Shown: piece by piece, positions 27,360 to 35,713 of the stretch
Layout: every line of letters begins with the position of its first letter
Numbering within the stretch: position 1 is the stretch's first letter
Assembly (NCBI RefSeq): GCF_900129025.1
Contig: NZ_FQUM01000005.1
Span: 186,001-250,000, forward strand
From: Mariniphaga anaerophila
GTDB taxonomy: Bacteria > Bacteroidota > Bacteroidia > Bacteroidales > Prolixibacteraceae
Reading direction: 5' to 3'
DNA length: 64,000 nt
Program-made: the position numbers and the translations under genes
Notes under the pieces: model-generated
What the model saw: the letters and a program-made list of their open reading frames with translations, nothing else
Database searches by the model: none
Told to the model about the DNA's origin: nothing

Positions 27360-28610
27360 ATGAAAAAAATAGAAACAACAAGCAGGTGCCGCTTCTGCAA
27401 CAGCAAACTGAAGCACAGTGTGATTAACTTGGGAATGTCGCCACTTTGCCAGAAGCATGTGAAACCTGAAAATGCAAATGACATGGAAAAGTTTTATCCG
27501 CTCCATGCATACATATGCGAGCATTGTTGGTTAATGCAACTGGAAGAGTTCGCCACCCCGGACGAAATATTTGCTGACGAATATGCTTACTTCTCCTCGT
27601 ATTCTGAAAGTTGGCTGAACCATGCAAAAAAATACACCGATCTGATGATTGACCGCTTTTCTTTAAACAGCAATAGTCTGGTTACCGAAATTGCAAGTAA
27701 CGACGGCTACCTGCTGCAATGGTTCGTACAAAAAGAGATACCTGTGTTGGGAATTGAGCCGGCGGAGAATGTTGCCGCAGTTGCAAAAGAAAAAGGAATA
27801 CGCACAGAAATAAAGTTCTTTGGAAAGAGCACAGCCATAGAAATGACTAACAAATACGGGAAAGCAGATTTGCTGTTGGGCAACAATGTTCTGGCGCATG
27901 TTCCCGACATTAACGATTTTGTTGCCGGGATGAAAGAGATGCTCAACACAGAAGGCGTAATCACCATGGAATTTCCTCATCTGCAACGATTAATAGAAGG
28001 AAACCAATTCGACACAATTTACCACGAACACTTTTCATACCTTTCTTTTTCAGCCGTGAACCGCATTTTTGCACATCACGGCATTACGTTGTTCGATGTG
28101 GAAGAGTTGCCAACACACGGTGGCTCGCTGCGGATATATGGCAAACATGCTGAAGATGATAAAAAAGAAATAGCAAAAAGCGTTTCTGCCCTTTTAAAAA
28201 GAGAAATTGCTCTGGGGTTTGAAACCCTCGAATATTATTCGGCATTCGAAGAAAAAGTAAAGGAAACCAAACGGAAAATTCTCGACTTTCTGATTGATGC
28301 CAAACGAAATGGAAAAACAGTTGCCGGTTACGGCGCTCCGGGAAAAGGCAACACCCTCTTGAATTACTGCGGGATAAGAACAGATTTTATTGATTTCACG
28401 GTAGATATGAGCCCCCACAAGCAGGGCAATTTTTTACCAGGAACCCACATTCCAATTCTTCACCCGGAAGCCATAAAAGAGTACAAACCTGATTATCTGT
28501 TCATTTTACCCTGGAATCTAAAAAAAGAGATTATGAATCAACATAGTTACGTCCGCGACTGGGGCGGCAAATTTGTTATCCCGATTCCGGAATTAACCAT
28601 TCTCAATTAA
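27360..28610 (+). CDS. Zinc-finger sugar C-methyltransferase (class I SAM)
   Basis: A 416-residue protein with the three-part layout of sugar C-methyltransferases such as TylC3. The N-terminal zinc-binding domain has C10, C13, C53 and C56; the central Rossmann SAM domain begins with VTEIASNDGYLLQ and contains GNNVLAHVPD; the C-terminal Methyltransf_14-type domain includes GYGAPGKGNTLLNY. These enzymes put a methyl group on C3 of a 4-keto nucleotide sugar to make a branched sugar. It starts 51 bases after the RmlC-like gene and ends ten bases before the cytidylyltransferase. Family assignment is strong; substrate unknown. Confidence 0.9.
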   Translation: MKKIETTSRCRFCNSKLKHSVINLGMSPLCQKHVKPENANDMEKFYPLHAYICEHCWLMQLEEFATPDEIFADEYAYFSSYSESWLNHAKKYTDLMIDRFSLNSNSLVTEIASNDGYLLQWFVQKEIPVLGIEPAENVAAVAKEKGIRTEIKFFGKSTAIEMTNKYGKADLLLGNNVLAHVPDINDFVAGMKEMLNTEGVITMEFPHLQRLIEGNQFDTIYHEHFSYLSFSAVNRIFAHHGITLFDVEELPTHGGSLRIYGKHAEDDKKEIAKSVSALLKREIALGFETLEYYSAFEEKVKETKRKILDFLIDAKRNGKTVAGYGAPGKGNTLLNYCGIRTDFIDFTVDMSPHKQGNFLPGTHIPILHPEAIKEYKPDYLFILPWNLKKEIMNQHSYVRDWGGKFVIPIPELTILN

Positions 28611-28620
28611 CTTAAATACT

Positions 28621-29472
28621 ATGAAAGTCGTTCTTTTTTGTGGAGGGCAGGGTGTTCGTCTGCGGGATTATTCAGACCAGGTGCCAAAACCCATGGTTAA
28701 CGTTGGTTACCGGCCAATTCTCTGGAACATTATGAAATACTATGCCTATTACGGACACAATGAATTTATTTTATGCTTGGGATACAAAGCCGATGTTATT
28801 AAAAACTACTTCTTAAATTACGACGAAACCATCTCCAATGATTTTGTATTTACCGACGGCGGCAAAGAAATAGAGCTGCAAAATTCTGATATTCACGATT
28901 GGAAAATCACTTTTGTTGATACCGGCCTAAATGCAAATATCGGGATGCGTCTCATGCAGGTACAGAAGTATCTGAAAAATGATGAGATGTTTCTTGCTAA
29001 CTACAGCGACGGACTATCTGATCTTCATCTCCCTTCGATGATTGATTGGTTCAAACAAAAAGAAGATAAAACAGCAGCTTTTATGTCAACTCCGTCGCAC
29101 CAGAGCTATCATTTTGTTGATAAAAAAGAAGACGGAACCGTAAATGCAATAAGCCATATCGGCTCATCCCATCTTTTAATAAACGCCGGATATTTTATTC
29201 TGAGAAACAGCATTTTCGATTACATGAAATACGGCGACGAACTTGTTGATCAACCGTTTAAAAGGCTAATAAGCCAAAACCAATTAATTTCCTGGGAACA
29301 CCAGGGATTTTGGATGAGCATGGATACCTTCAAAGACAAAAAAAACATAGACGACATTTACGAAAAAGGAAATCCACCCTGGGAAGTGTGGAAAGAGAAA
29401 GCAAAAAAAGAACGAAAAATAAAACGGAGCGAAAAAAAAACTTATACCACCAATGAAGATCCAGTTCAATAA
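28621..29472 (+). CDS. Sugar nucleotidyltransferase, glucose-1-phosphate cytidylyltransferase-like
   Basis: A 283-residue nucleotidyltransferase. The N-terminal FCGGQGVRLRDYSDQVPKPMV is the activated-sugar pyrophosphorylase signature. The ILWNIMKYY, NYSDGLSD and HQGFWMSMDTFKDK segments resemble RfbF, which makes CDP-glucose from CTP and glucose 1-phosphate. The last 30 residues form a basic tail not usual in RfbF. Its end overlaps the PIG-L gene by 20 bases. The usual partner RfbG (CDP-glucose 4,6-dehydratase) is not recognisable nearby, so either the upstream SDR does this step or the sugar differs. Confidence 0.87.
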   Translation: MKVVLFCGGQGVRLRDYSDQVPKPMVNVGYRPILWNIMKYYAYYGHNEFILCLGYKADVIKNYFLNYDETISNDFVFTDGGKEIELQNSDIHDWKITFVDTGLNANIGMRLMQVQKYLKNDEMFLANYSDGLSDLHLPSMIDWFKQKEDKTAAFMSTPSHQSYHFVDKKEDGTVNAISHIGSSHLLINAGYFILRNSIFDYMKYGDELVDQPFKRLISQNQLISWEHQGFWMSMDTFKDKKNIDDIYEKGNPPWEVWKEKAKKERKIKRSEKKTYTTNEDPVQ

Positions 29473-30091
29473 AGAAAAACCGCTGAACATCCTTTGCCTC
29501 GGGGCGCATTGCGATGATATTGAAATTGGTGCCGGCGGAACAATTTTAAAGCTGCAGCGAGAGTATAAAATCGGGCAGGTTGTGTGGGTCGTTTTTTCCT
29601 CAAATGAAATAAGAAGGCAAGAAGCCAAAAAAAGTGCAGACCTCTTTCTGAAAGAAACGACAAATAAGGAAATTGCAATCAACTCTTTTCGCGATGGCTT
29701 TTTCCCATTTCAGGGCATTGAGATAAAAGAATACTTCGAAGAAATTAAACAGAAATTTTCACCAGACATTATATTCACTCACTTTCGCGACGACCGCCAC
29801 CAGGACCATCGAATAGTCAGCGATCTTACCTGGAACACGTGGAGAAGCCACTTTATTCTGGAATATGAAATTCCGAAATATGACGGAGATTTGGGGAAAC
29901 CGAACTTTTATGTTTCGCTAGATGAAGAAGATTTGGCAACACGCAATCGCATTTTAATAAAAACATTTAAGTCTCAAAGTTCAAAACACTGGTTCGACGA
30001 AAATATGTTCAACGCATTGCCTCGGTTAAGGGGAATAGAATCAGCAACACAATTTGCCGAAGCGTTCTACGCCAGGAAACTATTTATTTGA
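29453..30091 (+). CDS. PIG-L family N-deacetylase
   Basis: A 212-residue LmbE/PIG-L protein. The zinc motif is GAHCDDIEIGAGG (H19, D21, D22), a Cys-for-Pro variant of the usual AHPDDE, and the second metal/catalytic part is in HFRDDRHQDHR. Family members remove an acyl group from an N-acyl amino sugar. It overlaps the cytidylyltransferase gene by 20 bases and abuts the DUF4910 gene, so the three products probably act in series. It may free an amine for attachment of the acid activated by the upstream ligase, but this is inference. Confidence 0.88.
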   Translation: MKIQFNKEKPLNILCLGAHCDDIEIGAGGTILKLQREYKIGQVVWVVFSSNEIRRQEAKKSADLFLKETTNKEIAINSFRDGFFPFQGIEIKEYFEEIKQKFSPDIIFTHFRDDRHQDHRIVSDLTWNTWRSHFILEYEIPKYDGDLGKPNFYVSLDEEDLATRNRILIKTFKSQSSKHWFDENMFNALPRLRGIESATQFAEAFYARKLFI

Positions 30092-30114
30092 GGCCAAATT
30101 ATTCGTACTGCTCA

Positions 30115-31419
30115 ATGTTAGAAAACAATACCCGGGATATAAATTTCCGGCAATCTGGAGAATCGATGTACAAACTGGCGGAACGTTTATTCCCGATTTG
30201 CCGAAGCATAACTGGCAACGGAGTCCGCGAGACACTGTCAATACTGCAAGAAACTGTTCCTCTGGATGTAACGGAAATTCCGTCCGGAACCCACGTTCTC
30301 GATTGGGAAATACCAAACGAATGGAACATCAGAGATGCATGGATAAAAACTCCGGGAGGCGAAAAAATTGCAAATTTCCGGAAATCGAACCTGCATGTAC
30401 TAAATTACAGCATGCCGGTTAACCAGGAAGTTGATTTGGCTACATTAAAAGAACACCTGTATTCAATACCTGAACACCCCGAATGGATACCGTATCGAAC
30501 ATCATACTACAATCAGCAATGGGGCTTTTGCATGCCACACAACCAACTTGAAAAACTGGAAGAAGGGAACTACCAGGTAAAAATCGATTCGGAAATAAAA
30601 CCGGGAGCACTAACTTATGGCGAGTTTATCATTCCCGGGGAAACAGAGGAAGAAGTACTTTTTAGTTGCCATATTTGCCACCCATCGCTTTGCAACGATA
30701 ATCTGTCGGGAATTGTAATCGCAACCGAGCTGGCAAAATTTTTAAAAAACCTTGATTTGCGCTATTCTTATCGGTTCTTGTTCATTCCGGGAACAATTGG
30801 TTCAATAGCCTGGCTAAGCAAAAACGAAGAAAAAGCAAGCAGGATAAAACACGGGTTGGTTCTCACCCTGCTTGGCGACGCGTCACCTTTTCATTATAAA
30901 AAAACCAGAAGTGAGAATACGGAGATTGACGAAATAATGGCCTACTTGTTAAAAGATGAAGACGAGGCAAAATTACTGGACTTTTCGCCATACGGATACG
31001 ATGAAAGGCAATTTTGTTCACCGGGATTCAACCTTCCGGTAGGCAGAATTTCGCGCAAGCCTTTTGGTGAATTTCCCGAGTATCATACCTCCGCTGACAA
31101 TCTCGACTTCATTAGTGCTGAGAAATTGGGTGAGTCTCTGCAATTACTAGTGAGAGCCGTATCTGTAATTGAAGGAAACCGGAAATGGATAAACAGAAAA
31201 CCCAAAGGAGAACCCCAGCTTGGCAAACGAGGGCTTTACCAGGCAATCGGAGGAGCGACTAATCAAGAAGATTTTCGAATGGCCTTATTATGGGTGCTTA
31301 ACTTTTCCGACGGGGAGCATTCGCTGTTGGACATCGCGAAGAAATCAAAAATAGATTTTAGCATACTAAAATTCGCAACCGATAAATTAGTCTCCTCCGG
31401 ACTGTTAACTTCAAAATAA
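30115..31419 (+). CDS. DUF4910 family aminopeptidase-like protein with C-terminal winged helix
   Basis: A 434-residue protein from the ATG at 30115; a TTG at 30088 would overlap the PIG-L stop and is less likely. It opens with AERLFPICRSITGNGVRETL, typical of DUF4910. The core is an M28-like zinc-peptidase fold with candidate metal ligands in CHICHPSLCNDNLSG (H186, H189 and the Asp after Asn), YDERQFCSPG and EYHTSADN. The last 70 residues look like a winged-helix module. Family members recur in sugar loci beside PIG-L and C-methyltransferase genes. The function is not established; amide hydrolysis or formation on a sugar is plausible. Confidence 0.82.
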   Translation: MLENNTRDINFRQSGESMYKLAERLFPICRSITGNGVRETLSILQETVPLDVTEIPSGTHVLDWEIPNEWNIRDAWIKTPGGEKIANFRKSNLHVLNYSMPVNQEVDLATLKEHLYSIPEHPEWIPYRTSYYNQQWGFCMPHNQLEKLEEGNYQVKIDSEIKPGALTYGEFIIPGETEEEVLFSCHICHPSLCNDNLSGIVIATELAKFLKNLDLRYSYRFLFIPGTIGSIAWLSKNEEKASRIKHGLVLTLLGDASPFHYKKTRSENTEIDEIMAYLLKDEDEAKLLDFSPYGYDERQFCSPGFNLPVGRISRKPFGEFPEYHTSADNLDFISAEKLGESLQLLVRAVSVIEGNRKWINRKPKGEPQLGKRGLYQAIGGATNQEDFRMALLWVLNFSDGEHSLLDIAKKSKIDFSILKFATDKLVSSGLLTSK

Positions 31420-31429
31420 TCTCGAGCAG

Positions 31430-32356
31430 ATGAAGCAATTCTTTAGCAGAAAAAGAGTACTTGTTACCGGAGCAAGTGGATTCATTGGTTCAAAGTTGTG
31501 CGAATCCTTATGTGCCTATGGAGCAGAAGTACACGGCATTCATATACACGAACTCAAGCCTTACCACAACAAGCAAATTAAATGGTGGCAATGTGATTTG
31601 AAAGATCCCGACTCAATTCATAAAATCATGGAGAACATAAAACCGGATTTAATTTTTCACCTGGCTAGTCATGTGGAAGGGTCTCGTAGCATTGAACTTA
31701 TATTGCCTACTTTGCATAATAACCTAATGAGTACCGTAAACATTTTGACTGCTGCTACAAAAATTGGTTGCCAAAGAGTAATAATTTCAGGGTCTATGGA
31801 AGAATCGACTTCAATTAATACTAATAATATCCCTTCCTCACCCTACGCTGCTGCAAAATATTCATCGAGCATCTATGCTAAAATGTTTCATGAACTATAC
31901 AAAACCCCAGTAGCCGTTGCAAGATTATTTATGGTTTACGGTCCAGGTCAACGAGATTTAAAAAAGCTTATTCCATATACGATTGTCTCCCATTTAAAAA
32001 ATCAGAATCCAAACTATACAAGTGGAGCAAGGTTAGTAGATTGGATTTTTATTGACGATGTTATCAACGGCCTATTATCAATGGCATATCATCCACAAAT
32101 AGAAGGACAGACAATAGATATCGGTTCAGGCATGACTTTGTCAGTCAAAAATATTGTTCTCTTACTATTAAAAACCCTTAACTCCAAGCTAAGCCCCAAC
32201 TTTGGAAACCTGGCGGACAGGGCTTGTGAATACACCCAAATTGCGAACACTGAAGAAACTTTCAATAAATTGAATTGGGAACCAACAACCGATCTAAAAC
32301 AAGGTTTAACAGCAACTGCAGATTGGTATAAACAGGAATATTCTTCACTAAAATAG
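31430..32356 (+). CDS. NAD-dependent epimerase/dehydratase
   Basis: A 308-residue extended SDR. GASGFIGS (residues 14-21) is the NAD(P)-binding turn, SGSMEES near residue 121 gives the catalytic serine, and YAAAK near residue 138 the YxxxK pair. It resembles GDP- or dTDP-sugar 4-ketoreductases and epimerases. The gene follows the DUF4910 gene by ten bases and is followed by a 169-base gap, where base composition turns clearly more A+T-rich. It could supply the last reduction step of the upstream sugar pathway. Confidence 0.82.
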   Translation: MKQFFSRKRVLVTGASGFIGSKLCESLCAYGAEVHGIHIHELKPYHNKQIKWWQCDLKDPDSIHKIMENIKPDLIFHLASHVEGSRSIELILPTLHNNLMSTVNILTAATKIGCQRVIISGSMEESTSINTNNIPSSPYAAAKYSSSIYAKMFHELYKTPVAVARLFMVYGPGQRDLKKLIPYTIVSHLKNQNPNYTSGARLVDWIFIDDVINGLLSMAYHPQIEGQTIDIGSGMTLSVKNIVLLLLKTLNSKLSPNFGNLADRACEYTQIANTEETFNKLNWEPTTDLKQGLTATADWYKQEYSSLK

Positions 32357-32525
32357 AGAGTTTGTAAAACTATATCAGCAGGAATACAGGCAAGCAATAG
32401 CCATGTCCACAAATTCCTCACACATCTCATCACTAGGACGTTTAGTCCAATTATCTTTTATAAACAAAAGTACGGAGCAAAATCTGCGTAAGGATTCTCT
32501 CTTATATATGTAAAGCTCGTTATAG

Positions 32526-33506
32526 ATGGACAAATCAATACAAAAAAAGCCTCACACAAACCTTGTAACAATAGCAATGCCCTGTTTTGAACGAAGCGAA
32601 TATTTCACAGAAGCCTTGAAGAGCGCTATAAACCAGACAGTAAAATGCAAAATAATTGTTATTGACAACTGTTCTTCACATGACTTTTTCAAAAAAAAAT
32701 GTAAGGAATACAACATTAAGTATTTTAGAAACACATCCAACATAGGCCTGTACCCAAACATAAACAAATGCTTTGAACTAGCAGAAACTGAATACGTTAA
32801 AATACTAGGCGATGATGACATATTATCTGACACTTATATTGAATCTTTTGTAGAAGCACAGAAGCAGTATCCAGAAATCGACGTCTACTTTTCTGATTAT
32901 GTGTTACTAACCCTCAACAAAACCAAAAACCATAGAAATATGCTTCCTTTTGGGTATATGAAAAATGGGAATAAAATAATAGAATATGGTGTAAAATATA
33001 ACTTAGGGTTTCCGTACATGTCAAGTACAATCAAAAAAAACAAAGCCAAAATAAGTTATCAGCATAGCAATTGGATAGCCGGATATGATTGGATATGGGT
33101 ATATTCCAATGCTGATCGCCTGATGTTTTACGGAGACACGAAACAGCTTTACAAATTTCGCATTCACAAAAACCAAACTCACAGAAGAGATTGGACAGCA
33201 CACACTTTAACAGTACCATACATCTACGACAAGATTCTAAAAAAGAAAAAAAATATTTCTACTCTTACGAGGGAAATAGACAAACACATATTTCGCAATC
33301 TTGTTTTTATAAAAGCATTTGACAAAAACAACGATTTAAAAAAAATCATTTCATCCAATGATGAATTTGGAGAATTCTTAAACTCTAAACTAAAAGAAAA
33401 AAAATCGCTGAAAAAAATATACTATATGCCCAGAAGTCTTGCTAAACTAATTTTTACATTTTTAAGATTAAATACCAAATTAAACCAACTCAAAAAACCT
33501 TATTAA
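32526..33506 (+). CDS. Glycosyltransferase family 2
   Basis: A 326-residue GT-A fold transferase: opening TNLVTIAMPCFERSEYFTEAL, IDNCS donor-binding strand near residue 46, and the metal-binding GDDDI with D96-D98. It should add one sugar to the lipid-linked repeat unit on the cytoplasmic membrane face. The C-terminal 100 residues are rich in lysine. Codon use is strongly A+T-biased compared with the genes before 31.4 kb. It lies one base from the flippase gene. Confidence 0.85.
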   Translation: MDKSIQKKPHTNLVTIAMPCFERSEYFTEALKSAINQTVKCKIIVIDNCSSHDFFKKKCKEYNIKYFRNTSNIGLYPNINKCFELAETEYVKILGDDDILSDTYIESFVEAQKQYPEIDVYFSDYVLLTLNKTKNHRNMLPFGYMKNGNKIIEYGVKYNLGFPYMSSTIKKNKAKISYQHSNWIAGYDWIWVYSNADRLMFYGDTKQLYKFRIHKNQTHRRDWTAHTLTVPYIYDKILKKKKNISTLTREIDKHIFRNLVFIKAFDKNNDLKKIISSNDEFGEFLNSKLKEKKSLKKIYYMPRSLAKLIFTFLRLNTKLNQLKKPY

Positions 33507-33507
33507 A

Positions 33508-34869
33508 ATGAATTTTCGAATGAAATCAATAATTCATTTCTTTAAAGGTCAGACGAGAGGTGCAAAAGCAAAAAGACAAGTCTTATACTCAATATTTATT
33601 CAAGGTCTCAACATAATTATTGGATTATTATACGTTCCCTTACTTTTAGATTATCTAACCCAGGAAAAATACGGTATTTGGCTTACTCTCACATCAATAT
33701 TAGGATGGTTTAGTTTTTTTGATATTGGAATGGGCAACGGACTGCGAAACAAACTCGCAGAAGCCATGGCTCATAAGGATTTAAAACTAGGCAAAAAATT
33801 AGTTAGCACAACTTATGCGTTTTTATTTGTAATATTCGGGGTAGTTCTTATTGCTTTTCATATTAGCAACTTTTTCTTAGACTGGAATTCAATTCTTAAC
33901 ACCCACACGATTGACAAACAAGAACTATTTCTGCTGACGTCTGTTGTTTTTACTTTTTTTATCATCCGGTTTGTTGTTCAAATCATTGCAGTAATCTATC
34001 TAGCCGATCAAATTCCATCGTTTACAAAACTCATAAATACGTCCGCAAACTTCATATCATTTATTGTAGTTCTTATACTTACCAAGATTACAACAAATGG
34101 AAATCTCGTATTAATAGGCACTATAATAAGCGTTGTTCCCGTTGCCCTTTTTATTGTCGCTTCGTTCATTTCTTTTGGCACCAAGTATAAAAACATACGT
34201 CCGTCAATAAAAAGTATCGATTTTAAATTAAGTAAAGATATTGTTACACTAGGTGCTAAATTTTTCTTTCTACAAGCTGCTTTCATTGTTTTGTTCACTA
34301 CTTCAAATATTTTCATTACCCAATTTTACGGACCAGAAGAAGTAACCGTTTACAACATTGCATACAAATATTTTCAAATCCCGATAATGGTTTTTTCAAT
34401 TTTCATGAGTCCCGTTTGGTCAGCAGTAACAGATGCATATGCAAAAGCAGATTTTGTGTGGCTAAAAAATACTCTTAAATACGCTAATTTATTGGCAATT
34501 CTATTTGTATTTGGTGTTATTGTTATGACCATTATAAGCAACTGGGCATATAATATATGGATTGGCGATAAAGTATCAATTCCATTAGAATTAACCATCG
34601 CTTTTAGCATCTATTCCATCATTCGCATTATCATAACTCCTTATTCCAACTTTATAAATGGAATGGGGAAACTGAAAATAACAGTTATATCAACCATTAT
34701 TGAAATTGTAGTATACCTGGTTCTGGTCTTCCTCTTTGGAAAAATTTTTGACAACAGCACAGGGATTGTCCTTGCCATTGTTGGTACAGGAGTCTCTGTT
34801 TGGTATTTACAAATTATTCAGGTACACAAGTTGCTTAACCGAACAGCCAAAGGAATTTGGAGTAGATAA
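33508..34869 (+). CDS. Oligosaccharide flippase (Wzx-like, MOP superfamily)
   Basis: A 453-residue integral membrane protein with about twelve to fourteen hydrophobic helices, opening with a basic stretch and QVLYSIFIQGLNIIIGLLYVPLLLDYL, and a WLTLTSILGWFSFFDIGMGNGLRNKL segment that is typical of Wzx/PST-type flippases. It is expected to move the undecaprenyl-linked repeat unit to the periplasmic face. The internal ATG at codon 5 is an alternative start. A second flippase of a different subtype lies at 41953. Confidence 0.88.
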   Translation: MNFRMKSIIHFFKGQTRGAKAKRQVLYSIFIQGLNIIIGLLYVPLLLDYLTQEKYGIWLTLTSILGWFSFFDIGMGNGLRNKLAEAMAHKDLKLGKKLVSTTYAFLFVIFGVVLIAFHISNFFLDWNSILNTHTIDKQELFLLTSVVFTFFIIRFVVQIIAVIYLADQIPSFTKLINTSANFISFIVVLILTKITTNGNLVLIGTIISVVPVALFIVASFISFGTKYKNIRPSIKSIDFKLSKDIVTLGAKFFFLQAAFIVLFTTSNIFITQFYGPEEVTVYNIAYKYFQIPIMVFSIFMSPVWSAVTDAYAKADFVWLKNTLKYANLLAILFVFGVIVMTIISNWAYNIWIGDKVSIPLELTIAFSIYSIIRIIITPYSNFINGMGKLKITVISTIIEIVVYLVLVFLFGKIFDNSTGIVLAIVGTGVSVWYLQIIQVHKLLNRTAKGIWSR

Positions 34870-34880
34870 ACCATCAAAAA

Positions 34881-35294
34881 ATGGCAAATATCAAAAACTG
34901 TAGAATCATCGAATTACCCAGGATTAACGACCCCCGGGGGAACCTGTCTTTTGTAGAGGAAGAAAAACATTTCATGTTTGAAATTAAAAGAGCCTACTGG
35001 ATATATGATGTCCCCGGAGGACAGGTTCGCGGCGGACATGCCTTTAAGAAGCAGCATGAAATGATCATTGCCATTTCCGGAAGCCTGGATGTAATGGTCG
35101 ACGACGGGACAAACAGCAAAGTATTTTCACTTAACAGATCCTATTACGGACTATGCATCCCATCCGGGATCTGGCGCCAAATGGAAAACTTTTCGACAAA
35201 TTCATTAGCCATGGTTTTAAGCTCTACAGAGTTCTTCGAAGAAGATTATATCCGAGACTACAACGAATTTTTATCATACTCCAACAAGAAATGA
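34881..35294 (+). CDS. FdtA/QdtA-like sugar 3,4-ketoisomerase, variant active site
   Basis: A 137-residue single-domain cupin of the WxcM-like type. FdtA and QdtA convert dTDP-4-keto-6-deoxyglucose to the 3-keto isomer. The core RAYWIYDVPGGQVRGGHAF and the closing EEDYIRDYNEF match the family. At the active site this copy has H53-A-F55, whereas the family and its downstream neighbour have H-A-H. It shares a four-base ATGA overlap with the second copy, so the two arose by tandem duplication or are co-translated partners. Loss of the second histidine may alter or remove activity. Confidence 0.86.
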   Translation: MANIKNCRIIELPRINDPRGNLSFVEEEKHFMFEIKRAYWIYDVPGGQVRGGHAFKKQHEMIIAISGSLDVMVDDGTNSKVFSLNRSYYGLCIPSGIWRQMENFSTNSLAMVLSSTEFFEEDYIRDYNEFLSYSNKK

Positions 35295-35713
35295 CAGCAT
35301 CAACCGTTTACGACTGCAACGTACTGGAATTAAACAAAATTCACAATCAGGCTGGGAATATTACCGTTATTGAGTCGAACCTCAATATTCCATTCCCAAT
35401 CAAAAGAGTTTATTATCTGTATGATGTTCCCGGAGGCGAAAGCAGGGGCGGCCATGCACACAAAAACCTCTACCAGCTCATAGTAGCCGCCAGCGGTAGT
35501 TTTGATGTACTTCTGGATGATGGCAGAAACAAAAAAATAGTAAAGCTGAACAGGCCTAACTACGGGCTACTTGTAGTTCCCGGTTTGTGGAGAGAGCTTT
35601 TTGAATTTTCGTCGGGCGCTATTTGCTTGGTCCTGACTTCCGAGAAATATGATGCCAACGATTACATCAGAGAATACAAACAATTTTCAGAATGGAAAAA
35701 AATAAAAAAATAA
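35291..35713 (+). CDS. fdtA: FdtA/QdtA-like sugar 3,4-ketoisomerase
   Basis: A 140-residue protein from the ATG at 35291, chosen because it gives the ATGA overlap with the preceding copy and the normal FdtA length; upstream in-frame starts lie inside the preceding gene. It has the complete active-site motif RGGHAHK (H55 and H57) and the closing [13 protein letters not shown]. The expected reaction is isomerisation of dTDP-4-keto-6-deoxyglucose to a 3-keto sugar, the first committed step toward Fuc3NAc or Qui3NAc. It overlaps the acyltransferase gene by 22 bases. Confidence 0.88.
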   Translation: MTASTVYDCNVLELNKIHNQAGNITVIESNLNIPFPIKRVYYLYDVPGGESRGGHAHKNLYQLIVAASGSFDVLLDDGRNKKIVKLNRPNYGLLVVPGLWRELFEFSSGAICLVLTSEKYDANDYIREYKQFSEWKKIKK

